From Stenocarpella maydis (taxonomy: Eukaryota > Ascomycota > Sordariomycetes > Diaporthales > Diaporthaceae): a stretch of DNA of 64,000 nt. Every line of letters starts with the position of its first letter. The first letter of the stretch is position 1. The DNA lies in the NCBI GenBank assembly GCA_002270565.1, contig NQMI01000012.1, forward strand, positions 608,411 to 672,410, in the 5' to 3' direction. A program made the translations under genes and the position numbers. Positions 46,941 to 58,014 of the stretch are shown here, one piece after another. The notes under the pieces were generated by a model. It was not told the origin of the DNA, did no database searches, and saw only the letters and a program-made list of their open reading frames with translations.

Positions 46941-47816
46941 GCTGTCAAGGCTGTCTGTCTCTCTGTCTGTCGGGTTATCCACCCACTGTTTCCCTGACTG
47001 GCCACTGCCACACTGCCCATTCATTCATTCCACCCAATCCATATCCACACACACACACAACACACACAATCTTCCCGCTACTTGTCACCCCCCCCCATCA
47101 CATCACACTTCCCTCCGCCCATCAAATCAATGAATGAATAGTCAACCAGGCAGGCCTGCGCTTGCTGTACCACCCTCGCTGCTCTCCACTCAACCACGTC
47201 TCTTCTTGTCTCCCTGCAACCCAGTCCCGGGCCAGCAGCACCACGACTGACTGACAGCCGAGAGTGCTCAGACAGAGGACTATCTGCATCACAGACCAGC
47301 CCTGGTCACACACACACAGACATATGTCTGTGCCCTTTTCAACGTCCTCTCTCTCCTCGTCCACAATTTCCACCCACCCGCCAGCCAGCCGGGCCTAGCT
47401 CCTCGTCATTCGCGTCCGAGAGACCAAGGCCAGAGCCGTGCTCTCCCCCTTCTCCCGGCCGCGGCTGACCGACGATCCAAGCCGAACGACACCCGACCCA
47501 CGACGGCCTCACCACCACCCACCCCCCTTCGGTCGACACTGGCACTCAAGGGTTCTTGCTTTCCAGCCCGGCCTCCCCAACCCTCTCCTCCCATACCTAC
47601 CTACCTACCTACCTACCCACCCCCTCTCCACCTCACCCGAGGACCACGACAGCCCACACAGTCTAGATGCTCTCGCCCTGGCCAGCATCTTGCTCTCTGC
47701 CCTTCTCATGAGACTGCTCCGCCAGCCTTCCCTGCATTAGCCGCCGCCGCCGCTCCTGACCCGGATAACAAGTTTCTCCATCTGGCCACAGCAGACAACA
47801 GCACTGACCAGCAGCC

Positions 47817-50800
47817 ATGGATGACTACCTGGAGAGCCCCATGGAGGACGATGTCTTTCCCTGCAAGGGCTGTGGAGAGGTAGGCTCGCAGACTTCAAAC
47901 CTCCACAAGGAGCCACTCAGTACCTGTCTCCAAAAGAAACACAACTGACTCTTCTTGACGTGACCCCAGATCCTGGAGGAGGGCAAGGCCTTTGAGCTCG
48001 GTATGTGCCCTGCTGAGTTGTCTGCCCCTTGTCTTGCTCGCATCTTGCCTCTTTGTCCTCGAAACCCATATTTTCGAACGAACGAACGAACGAAACAAAT
48101 GGCGAAGCAACATGACGAACGTACCGAGCGAACGAACGAGCCCTTGGCCCCTCGCCCCTTCTAGCTCTTTCTGGGGGCTCTGGGTTGCGTCTCTGCCCTC
48201 CCCCCCCCCTCGTGTGCCTCGTTCCACACACACTCCCATATGCGCTTGACCATGGCTCTAGGGGCTGAAGCTGACAGAAAGACAGCCGGAAACAGATGGC
48301 ATCTGAATTGCTTCCGGTGCAATACCTGCGGCACCCTCCTCGATTCCGATGCGAACCTCCTCCTCCTCGGCGATGGCTCCCTGATCTGCAACAACTGCAC
48401 CTACAGCTGCAGCGCATGTAGCAACAAGATTGAGGACCTTGCGATCCTCACTGGTGACCAGGCCTTCTGTGCGACCTGCTTCCGGTGTCGAAACTGTAAG
48501 AGGAAGATCGAGAATCTGCGGTATGCAAGGACATCACAGGGCATCTTCTGCATGAGCTGCCACGAGTCGCTCATGGCAAGACGGAGGAAGAAATCAAAAG
48601 CTGCAGCACACGCCAAGTCACGAGATAAGGACTCCCCCATGGTCGACAAGTCACTGCCCGCCCTGCCGCCCAACGCCATACCGCCCAACGCCTTTTCCGA
48701 CGACCGTGTCTTCCCAGACTCCGACACCCCCACGGAGCTCTCGCCCCGGCCGACCAGGCCCGCGTACCCCAGGAAGGACTCGTCATCAAGAGGTAGCTCA
48801 CGCCCCGCCCGCTCGCCGGAGAGGCTCCCTGAATCCAACAAGGAGAGCGGGCTCGGCCTGCCCGCTCACAATTACCGGAGGAACAGGAACAGCTCCATCA
48901 TCGGCGGACAGGCTAACATCGAAGGTGCAGACGGCGACAGCTTTTTTATCCCGGTGGCCCTAGACCCCAGCCCCGCGCCCTCGGTGTCGTCCCCGCGGTC
49001 CAACGGTGACGCCTTCGACCAGCGCAAGCCCAGCAGCAACGAAAAAGACTATTTCACGAAACAGGCGGACAGGAAGAATGAGGCTCGCAGCTCCCATGCC
49101 TCAACCCCTCACATTGCCTTCCAGGAAAAACCGAGACGGACCTCCTCCGACTACGAAGCCTCCACTCCCAAGGAGCCCGCTCGGAAGCTGTCCAAGTCGT
49201 CTAAGTCTGACAGGAGTGTCATGTCACAAGCATCACCCGTCGGCGGCGAGGACAGGTCCCAGAAGGGTTCGAACGGGCACAAGGATGAGTTCAAGCTCCA
49301 GGACGCCCCCAAAAGTAAGAAATTAATCACCAACCGGCTCCCTCCACAAATGACCAGCTCCCTGGAGAATGGCACCCCCAAGGCGGCGGATCGCAACCTC
49401 AGGAGGGACACGATGGGTTCCAAATCCGAGTCGCCCCCGCGGCATGGCTCGGCGGACAGGTCTGGAGCCTCCAGGGAAGCCCAGGATGCCCGCGCAAAAG
49501 ATGATGACAAGCGTCCATCGCTGGAGACAAATAATTCCGCTAGGACCGGAGATACGTCAAATTCCAGGACGACTGTTCCTCGAAAGGACCTCCCCATTTC
49601 GGCTGCCAACCGCAGCGGTATGTAGCCAGCTCATTCCAAGGCAACGTGTACTGACGCACATTTATTCTTGTAGTAAACGGAAAACCCGGGAGGACCGACG
49701 ACCTTACTCCTGCTCGGCCGCAGGTCGAGCAGAAACTGAGCGACACGTACATGTCACCGCGAGCTCCTCCTCAGCCACCCGGAGTGAGTGCTCCGAAGGA
49801 CGCGGGCAACACGAAAAATGGGCAGACATCCCCCAAGGTGTCCCCCAAGCTACCGAGATGGAGCTCTGGCGGCGATTTCACCATGGATGAAGACATGGCA
49901 CGTATCCTGGGCACAGACGAGGGGTCCTCCTCCTTACTACGCCGAGTCTCCAACGCTGTTAGGCACGGGCGTACCGGAAGTATAGAGTCTAACTCACCGC
50001 AGACCAGGACCGCACATGGCAGAAGCATGAGCGAAACAACCCGCGGGACCGCATCGCCCAGCTGGGACAAGACCCCGATCATCGAGACCGACCAAGGTGC
50101 CGAGACCAACTCCATTACTATTCCCGTATCCCAGGACGACCCCGCGTTTCTGAAGCGACAGCTGCGCACCTCGGAACAGCGTGTCGCGGAGCTGGAGAAG
50201 AAGTTCCATTCCGAAAAGGACCTGTTGTCTATTGACGAGAAGCTGACCGAGAAGAGGAAGACGGTCTCTGTCCTGGACACGCAGACGGAAATCATGCTCC
50301 GTGAGTTGGAGGTGCTGGCCGGCTACGTCGAGAGAGCCAAGGACAGCAAGCGGCCCATCGACTATCACGCTCTTGAGCAGTCCGCCATTAAGGATTTCGT
50401 CGAGAAGCTTGAGCATGTCAAGCAGACCATGTCCGCAACGATACAGCAGCTGCACACCGAGCGGAACCAGTTAATCGAGGACAAGGAGCGCGCCATCGCC
50501 GACCGGGACAGGGCCCTCGTCGAGTTCGAGCAGCTGTCGTCCAAGAATGCGCAACTCGCTGATATGAACAATGACCTCACACACCAGATTCAAGGGCGCT
50601 TCAAATCCAACGCGGGATCTGATAGCAAACCCCCCAACGGGCTTGGCATATACACAGACCACAAGTCCGCATCCAGCACATCTGTCCATAATATCGATGC
50701 GTCGAGCATCCAGACCGGGCCGACCCTCGTCGCGACAGACGTAGACGAGCCTATTCTAGAGGGGCCAACGGTGGTGCAGGTCAGAAAGGGGCAAGCCAAG

Positions 50801-51840
50801 AAGTTCAACTGGAAGAAGGGCGGTAAATCTGTGGCACAGAACATTACCAGAGTCGGCCGGGCTGTCGCTGCCTTCCAGACGAACGAGCGCGACCCGAGAC
50901 TTCCCCAGCAGGGTGGCTTGAACTCGGACAACATCGGTTTACCGTACAACATGACGGCTACACAATTTGAGCAGCCAACTATTACATTGCCCGGCACTAA
51001 CGGGCAGCCAAACCGCCTGCCTCCTCCGGACGCCCGATCCTTTGGCTTCTTTGGCAAGAATAAGAACCCCAACCTGCCAAAGTCCGTCTCCTCGGCGAAC
51101 ATCAGCACTCAGGCCGCCTTGGCCGAGGATCCATCCATCCTATTTGGATCCGACCTTGTGGAGAGAGCCGACCATGAGCGTCGTCAGATCCCGAGTGTGG
51201 TGACACGTTGTATCGAGGAGGTCGAGCTCCGTGGCATGGACGCCGAAGGCATTTACCGGAAGTCAGGGGGCAGCGGGCAGGTCAAGATGATCCAAGAGGG
51301 CTTTGACAGGACGGATGACTTCGACATCTCCGACCCAAGCATCGACATCGCGTCTGTTACCAGCGTCCTCAAGCAGTATTTCAGAAAGCTGCCCACACCG
51401 CTCCTGACATTCGATGTTTACGACCGGGTTCTGGAGTCAGCTAGTGAGTTCGCTGCTCTAACCTGGCCATATTATGCCATCCTCTAACCGCAACGCAGGC
51501 ATTACCGATACCGCTGAGCGCTGCGCTCACCTTCAGAAGACGGTCAACATGCTTCCGCCGAAGCACCGGGACACGCTGGAGTTCCTGATGTTCCATCTGG
51601 CTAGAGTGGCCAGCCGGGAGAGAGAGAACTTGGTAAGTCTTTCTGAAGGCTTAGGATAGCAAGGATATGGTCAGAAGCTAACAGTGATTTCAGATGTCAC
51701 CCAAGAACCTGGCCGTGGTTTTCGCACCTACCATTATGCGAGATCACAGTCTCGAGAGAGAGATGACGGATATGCACGCGAAGAACTTGGCTGTACAATT
51801 TATGGTTGAGCACAGCTCCGAAATTTTTGCGACCGAGTGA
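47817..51840 (+). CDS. LIM-domain Rho GTPase-activating protein (Rga1-like)
   Basis: Six exons, 47817-47879, 47970-48000, 48286-49617, 49674-51443, 51499-51632 and 51694-51840, sum to 3477 nt (1158 residues). Two LIM domains open the protein (CKGCGE at 16-21 through RWHLNCFRC; then CSACSNKI through CMSC). Their first zinc ligands are split over the 63-nt and 31-nt exons. A long Ser/Pro/Arg/Lys-rich region follows, then a coiled coil (about residues 630-780, AFLKRQLRTSEQRVAELEKK onward). The RhoGAP domain spans about 965-1150, with the arginine finger in GIYRKSG at Arg about 1004. It should stimulate GTP hydrolysis by Cdc42 or Rho at polarity sites and septa. The order LIM-LIM-coil-GAP matches Rga1/Rga2 rather than Lrg1, which has three LIMs. 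Confidence 0.93.
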
Positions 51841-54805
51841 GCAGCTGGAGATCGAGTTACATCGGCAGCGTTGACTTGTCGGATAATTTCGAGAGGTTGA
51901 CACGGCGTGAAACACTCAGTATATGAGGACGAGCTTTATACCACCAACGAACTATCCGACGACTGAGATCATGAACGCCCTCGTCCTTACCATGACCTTT
52001 GTTGTACATATTTACTTCGCCATGTTGGGGGATTTGGCCCAAAGGTGCGAGGAGACCGATCAGAGGACGGAAGAGGACCCAAGGCGAAAAGAAGTCCCTG
52101 GTTGCTCTTTTCTTGACATAATTATCCTGGCAGGGGGGGGGAGAAGGGGGAAAGGGTGTTGTGGGGGCGGGGCGGGGCTTGAGCCGGCCAAAGTGAACGA
52201 GAGATTTGGTTAGAGTTCGGTTCCCAAGGCTAAGAAAGCAAGGTCCCGAAGAAAAAAAAAGATTTCGGTTGGGTGTGGCATGTTGTGTGCATCGGCAGTG
52301 GGGACTTTTACTGCGAGGCGAAGCTTGATACCTAATCCCATAGTGGAATGTTATCTTCTGGATGCGAGCGAGCACGGTATATAAATAGTGCCTTAGTGGC
52401 TGGCTGTTGTGTAACTACAGATGCTCATGACGGTGGAGTCAAAGACGTACAAAGAGCCCCGAGTGTTCACCCGCCGAATCGAGCTGCCGTTGCATCTAGA
52501 GCTGCCACTAAATCTGCAATAGCTGAAAGTTTATGATCGAATTGATATAGAGTAAATTAAAGGTTGTTTTCAATATATACTTTAACTACCGATTTTGGTT
52601 AGGCCTGGTTACCCCTACCCACCTACTAGTTTTATGTTATTGCATGTCAAGCAACCATGCTAAAAAAAGTCTATGTTTGTATGGGAAAGGCACCTGGATA
52701 ATTCAAATCAGAAAGGGGGGAGGGGGGGTGGAGGCTGTGGAACCTTGAAGTTGCCGGCCACGCGGTTTTGTTGTCGTCGCCTGCTGGCTCAACCTTGTAA
52801 TTGGTGTCCTATTCCAACGCGTTGTCTGTAGCACGACATATCGTCAGCTTCTTACCTAGGCTCTACGGAGCAACCGGAGCGGATCGCGGGATATAATTGG
52901 GACTTACAAAGCTGGCAGGCGATATGGTTGTCGGGCTTGGTGAGCTGGTATACCACGAAGGGGATGTACTCTGGGCCAAACGAAGGAGCGTCTCGAATTC
53001 GGGGCATTGGATGTGGGTGATGGAGTCGAAGTGACTAAGAGAAGGCGACAGTCCATTTTCAGCTTGAGTAAGAATAAACAGCCCCCAGAGACAGGGCATC
53101 ATGGATGGCACAAAAGAAAAACGCACTTGGGAGGGGACAATGCGTTTTCTCTCATATGCTTCCAGGTGGCCTTTCAGGCATCAAACGCCCCGTCGAGCTT
53201 GGTCTTGGCGTTCTAATGTTGTCAAGCTTAGTAACAACCATATTATGGATCGACTCGATTGCCTCCTTTTCAGGCGCCAGAGTACGGGCGGGGAAACTGA
53301 TAGCGGATGCTGGGGCACATGCAGATCCTTCAAGGAGCGGGGGATGATATTGGCGGCGCGGCCCTGGCGGAGGAGGGGCTTTATATCTGCTGGGACATCT
53401 GGACCCACCCCCGTCACGCAGTGTAGCACAGCTGGCTCAAGATAGCTTCGAACGGCTTGGTTTGCTCGAGGCACTTTGTTCTTACACTCTATGTGCACCC
53501 CTCGCGTTAAGCTGCCCCTGTACCTGGAATATTCAGGGGCCAGAATATAGCTTGTGCTGAAGTGAGGCAAGGCTGAGCTTGATGTGAACGGGCTGACTTG
53601 AGCGGGGTCGGTCAGGCTTGCCCTGTCGGCATGAAAGGGAGCACACCCGGCGTTGTGATTTTACCAGCAGCCTGGGTCATGTACCAGGTTGGAGGGCTAA
53701 TAACAGTACTGGTTTTATTTAGATCAGAGGGGAAGAACTGAATGATTATCGCAAACCTAGAAAATCTTGGACAAATGTGCGCGAGGCCGGCTGTGGTGTA
53801 ATATAATTACCTGACAGCCGCCAATGAATTTGATGCGCGATGAAGGAGAAACTAAGAACCTTGTTTTCAAGGACAGCATGGCTTTATTTTGCCCCGGGGA
53901 AGGGGCTCTCGGCCCTGAACATTTATCCCAAAACATATGACAAGCTTTATTACGAGTGGTTGAGCTAAACCCGCCTGGTCGGGGTGCAATCGGCTGGTTC
54001 TCTTGATCGAGCCATGAGCCTTCCCCAGACTACTCCGGGGGAGGGGGGAGGCGGTTGCGGTCCTGAAGATCAAACGTATCCCTTTATTAGAGAGCTCAGA
54101 GACTGCTGATCTATGTGGCCAAACAGTTGCGGCAAAACGTTGGCCTGTCCTGCTCATTCAAGCTTCAATTCCTGGTTCGCTTCACCGCATTTAATACTCA
54201 GGCATCATCGTCATGCAGTACTTTAAACCGTCTCTCCGCTAGCCCTAAGGTCATAATAACTGAATTATGCTATGGTATACTTGGAAGACGAAGATGTATT
54301 GTAGAAACAAATATTTCGAATGACTATTTGAAAGAATTACCACAAGAGTCTTCGCAGTGAGCCGTGGCTTTCATCGAGCAAAGCCAATCAATATCTTCCA
54401 AAGCAAGAAAGAACCTTGAAAACTTGACCAGTTTACAATTTGCTTTTCAGCAAGTATAGTTTCAGTCCAATGAACATATATATAACAAGAATACTACTAC
54501 TCTGAGAAACCTCTTCTCTTTTACCTAAATAATCATATCTCGGAAGTGGCACACCTGCTGAACTAAAAGCATCAAGTCAGCTAACTGATTTTGTTTCTCA
54601 TCTCTCAATCCGGCCAACATACGTTCTCTCACCGTTTTGTCTTTGAGAAAAGAAAAAGGAAAAGAAACACGCTGCAGGTGGTCCATTTATACAGTCCCAA
54701 GCGCTCAAAGACCCAATGTTAGATGACAAACACAATAGAAGCTTAGCTAGCCAGTTTCAAAGGCAATGAGTATTAGTCGTGCTTACAAAGTCAAATAATA
54801 CTGGT
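51841..54805. other. Intergenic interval after the RhoGAP gene
   Basis: It contains 3' flank, purine-rich runs (52130-52180) and short open frames. One short minus-strand frame at 52852-53007 is listed separately. No gene can be firmly supported. Confidence 0.45.
52852..53007 (-). CDS. Candidate 51-residue small protein
   Basis: A complete ATG-to-TAA frame, MPRIRDAPSFGPEYIPFVVY at the start. It then has a Cys pair (ACQLCKS) and ends CSVEPR. Composition is protein-like and the other frames on this strand are less so. A possible donor (gtaagt) lies inside, just after ACQLC, so it could instead be a first exon or a fragment of a zinc-binding domain. No family is recognised. Low certainty. Confidence 0.2.
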   Translation of the reverse strand: MPRIRDAPSFGPEYIPFVVYQLTKPDNHIACQLCKSQLYPAIRSGCSVEPR

Positions 54806-56288
54806 CTATTGATTATTTATACAACGTAAAGCCATGAAAGTCAAATTCATCGATGTGTGTGCAGGTGCTGGCAGGAAAATGACAGTAGCTGCAGGCAGCA
54901 GGCTGCTGCTCCAGCCTGCCTGAGCCTGGACACATCTCAGTCCCCATGCAAGCTGTGAACTGCCTTGGCCGGCCTTGGTACCGCCTATTTGCTTTAAGAA
55001 GGTAAGATGGTGGTTATGAATTAGATACAAACGCTGGTCATTTCGAATTGACGGGAAAGAGTAATATTTCCGCCCCCCAACATTGTTCCAGTGACATCCA
55101 ATGCACATTCTACTCATTTCCAGAGCTTTTCTTAGTGCACGTATTGATTGTATCCTTCCTTGCTGGATCCGCTTCCATAGCAGAAAATACAACATGCCTC
55201 CCCTTTCCGTAAAGTTCGACTGAAGCTGTTACCTTCCTCTAATAGGTCTATAGAAGGATCAATAAGCTTTAACAGGTCCCGATTAATTCGCACTAAGATG
55301 CGAGTGGGCTCTTCTCCAAGGGGGAAAAGACTGGTCGGCGCGACGGAGATTGGCATAACTTGATGGTTGTCTGTCCACTTGCGTCAAAAGGCCACGATCA
55401 CCTTCAAGATTTCAATGGAGACCACTGGCATATATACCTTGACTGATTGTTATGAAGACGCGTCATGGCTGGGGTAGGGTTCGTCTTTTCTTTGAATCTG
55501 AGCCGTCAATAATCACCTACTCCACCCCACCAAGCTAGATACCAACGGCATATCTGTCTACCAGCCAATGCCTTTTAGCGTGAGCCGATGGGCCATATTG
55601 TTTTAAAGCTGGTACTTACCCAGGTCGTCTCCCTAGATTATTTACCAACGTATAACAACCAGTTTAGCCACGTGGTTTAGCTATGGTCGATCCACGCCTG
55701 GGCCGAGTTGAGTGACGTTCAGCGTGCGAATCACTTTGACCACTCCTTCGGCCCGAAGACGTACCAGCAACAGCTCATTCTCCTTCGAAGTCGATCAACT
55801 TTACGCGAATTGCACCACGAGCTAGAATTCAGTCACCGCTACAGGTTTCTAGATCAGGCACGTGCGGGCGGGTAACCTGGAGGCCTGGATTATGGATGCC
55901 GGGCAGCATCTGGCTCATCAACTGGTTGCTTCGTCACATGGTAACCGGGTTCCCTCATCTCCCTGGCTTGGTCAGTTAAACCTGTCATTTGTGAAGGAGT
56001 AAAGCACTTCCCTGACTTCTTAAAAACGCAGGTGGCAGCGTGTGAATTGTGCGTTAAAGAAGCCGCCGCATAGACCTTCGTGTCCTCCTGGCATGGCTCT
56101 TAATTGATTTCCAGGTGGGACCGACGGGCACTCACAGGGTCTGGTTCCAGAAACCTGACTATCAAAACATGAAAGTACTTCGGAGTCCTTTCGTCATTAC
56201 GAGTTAGAGTAATACGCGAACCGTTCATGGGTATATATTCCTTCACTTGATATGCAACCGGTGGCAGACTGCGAACTTCAAGTTCCAT
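54806..56288 (-). other. Cluster of small open stretches, possible decayed gene
   Basis: Several minus-strand stretches have protein-like composition. 56288-56136 begins MELEVRSLPPVAYQVKEYIP and ends at a good donor (gtgagt). 55794-55684 has KENELLLVRLRAEGVVKVIR. 55356-55132 begins MPISVAPTSLFPLGEEPTRI and contains RINRDLLKLIDPSIDLLEE. 55195-54806 has RALRKALEMSRMCIGCHW. They could be exons or remnants of one gene, but I could not find acceptors that join them in frame. On the opposite strand 55681-55875 also reads as good protein (DVQRANHFDHSFGPKTYQQQ), so the coding strand is not settled. Confidence 0.2.
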
Positions 56289-56326
56289 TGCACCAACAGG
56301 CTCAGTTATGTCTAGGCCCAGGAAAT

Positions 56327-56422
56327 ACCCACGCGTGGGTGATACCCAATGGGTACCCGGAGGACCCGTAGATAATAGCAGGGATAAAATTACCCATGGC
56401 TCCTGGGTAGGGAGGCCGGGTC
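56327..56422. repeat. Palindromic TACCC/GGGTA cluster
   Basis: A perfect 14-bp palindrome, acccacgcgtgggt (56327-56340), is followed by tacccaatgggta (arms of 6 around one base). Next come gggtaccc, ttacccatgg and ctgggtag. The words TACCC/GGGTA occur six or more times in 95 bp. An abrupt AT-rich stretch follows from 56425. It may be a repeat-element terminus or a protein-binding array. Confidence 0.6.
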
Positions 56423-57114
56423 CTAATTTTAATATTGTAGAATCAACAGTTTAATTTCTATATTAACTTTCTATCCTATATTCCGAAGAAGAATATAGTG
56501 CTGGTGCTTGTTTTGTGAGTACAACCTAGGATAATGAATTAGTTCGTCCGTCGCCAGACATCAAGCAGTAGCACAACAACACTTACCGGTTCTGATCATG
56601 CAGCTGGGTCCACTGCGAGGCCATTTTGGCGGTCCTGATATGATCACTGTTGCTAACTTGAGTATTCTGGTATGCATAATCTGTGCAGTCGATCGGATTG
56701 CAGAAACAGTTGAGCATCCGAATAGCCTACTCCATAATCATGAGACCATAGCGGGTGTTCTTAAATACAAGAGATTCTACTCCATCTTCCCGTCTCTGTG
56801 GATCACTCAGAACGCTCTGATGGCATCCACTAGTGACCAGCTCAGTCAGCCGTATCTTTGGCCAACCAACCCCAAAACAGCAATTGCTGCTATCCGGTAG
56901 CCGAACGCTAATGTCCATGCGCCTTTGTTTCGTTTGCAATATTAGACAGGGCGCGCACCACAACGTCTGTTTGTAAGCATCCTGAGGATGCGTATCCAAA
57001 TAGAACGGGGGAGTGCGGGCATATATGAGGTAAAGTCTCAATTACCAATGTACAGCCAAGCCTGGTAGATGCTCTCTGGCAACGGATTCGATCTGTCGCC
57101 CATCATCCATTACT
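56423..57114. other. AT-rich patch and hydrolase promoter
   Basis: AT-rich to about 56,520, then mixed sequence with overlapping open frames on both strands (56598-56900 plus, 56727-57041 minus) that have no motif. The hydrolase leader follows. Confidence 0.4.
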
Positions 57115-58014
57115 ATGTCTGTTAGAGCCTCTGTCAGCACCATCTCAGTAGAAATGGCTTCAGTCCAGACAAAGGCCATTCAAGTTCCCAATGGCACCAC
57201 GGTCTTCTACCGCGAGCAAGGCGGGCCAAGCGCGGCCGCGCCAGTCATTCTCCTCCTCCACGGCTTCCCGTCGTCCTCACATCAGTACCGCAACCTGATC
57301 CCCTTGTTAGCCACCAAGTTCCGTGTCATTGCCCCGGACCTGCCAGGTTTCGGCTTCACGGAGCCGGCGCCGGACTTCAAATACACATTTGAGAATCTGG
57401 CGGCGACCGTCGGCGAGTTTCTTGACGCGCTATCTATAGTGCGATTCACCCTCTACGTCTTCGACTACGGTGCGCCCGTCGGGTTTCGCCTGGCGCTCAC
57501 CCGAGGCACAGCTGTCGAAGCCGTCATCAGCCAGAACGGAAATGCGTATGTCGACGGCTTTGGTGACGTCTGGGGCCCTATCAAGACGCTTTGGGCCAGC
57601 AGCAACGACCCAAAGCAAAGAGAGGCAGTCGCAGCTGCCATGCTCAGTGCGGATATCACCAAGTTCCAATACATCAATGGGACTCCGGACCCTGAGACGA
57701 TAGCGCCGGAGACGTACACGCTAGATTACGCGCTCCTGACACGGCCCGGCAATAAAGATCATCAGCTGGATCTGTTTGTGGACTACCAGAACAACGTGGC
57801 CATGTACGATAGATTCCAGGAGCACTTCCGCACATCCCAGGTCCGGCTGCTTGCTATATGGGGCAAGAATGATGTCTTTTTCATCCCTGCCGGTGCCGAA
57901 GCCTTCAAGAAGGACTTGCCTAATGCACAAGTTAAACTCATTGATGCTGGCCATTTCGCTGTCGAGAGTCACACCCAGTTAATCGCAGAGGAAATACTAG
58001 CATTCTTGGTATAG
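57115..58014 (+). CDS. Alpha/beta hydrolase, haloalkane dehalogenase/epoxide hydrolase-like
   Basis: A single exon of 299 residues. The oxyanion HGFPSSSHQYR motif is at 49-59. The nucleophile is Asp117 in VFDYGAPVG, an aspartate elbow as in dehalogenases and epoxide hydrolases rather than the Ser of esterases. The acid is about Asp253 (WGKND) and the catalytic His is about 280 (DAGHFAVE). A short cap region lies around residues 145-220. The first 13 residues are poorly matched to the family, and the in-frame Met14 (57154) is an alternative start. No signal peptide is seen. The substrate is unknown; proteins of this subgroup usually detoxify small halogenated or epoxide compounds or act in secondary metabolism. 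The gene stands alone in a gene-poor region, and the absence of introns and its isolation would suit horizontal gain, but nothing proves it. Confidence 0.9.
   Translation: MSVRASVSTISVEMASVQTKAIQVPNGTTVFYREQGGPSAAAPVILLLHGFPSSSHQYRNLIPLLATKFRVIAPDLPGFGFTEPAPDFKYTFENLAATVGEFLDALSIVRFTLYVFDYGAPVGFRLALTRGTAVEAVISQNGNAYVDGFGDVWGPIKTLWASSNDPKQREAVAAAMLSADITKFQYINGTPDPETIAPETYTLDYALLTRPGNKDHQLDLFVDYQNNVAMYDRFQEHFRTSQVRLLAIWGKNDVFFIPAGAEAFKKDLPNAQVKLIDAGHFAVESHTQLIAEEILAFLV

Larger units (their letters stand above)
40186..47816. other. 7.6-kb interval without a supportable gene
   Basis: Between two tandem plus-strand genes. It contains a G9 run at 40276, poly-A/T runs, (ACG)10, CA and GT dinucleotide arrays and acctaccta-type tetramers near 47598. 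The last ~1.2 kb before 47817 is C/T-rich and probably promoter plus leader of the RhoGAP gene. Long chance frames exist (for example 40955-41935 plus, 42410-43222 minus), but they lack ATG starts or run through microsatellites. They have no motifs and do not splice into anything recognisable. It may hold long non-coding transcripts or extended regulatory DNA. Confidence 0.5.

Noticed and set aside
45181..47130. CA/GT arrays considered as telomere-like or centromere-like DNA
   Set aside because: They are simple dinucleotide microsatellites without the TTAGGG repeat, surrounded by ordinary sequence.
53867..54157. 96-codon minus-strand frame beginning MSRTGQRFAA
   Set aside because: No motif, no splice partners, and basic low-information composition; not distinguishable from chance.
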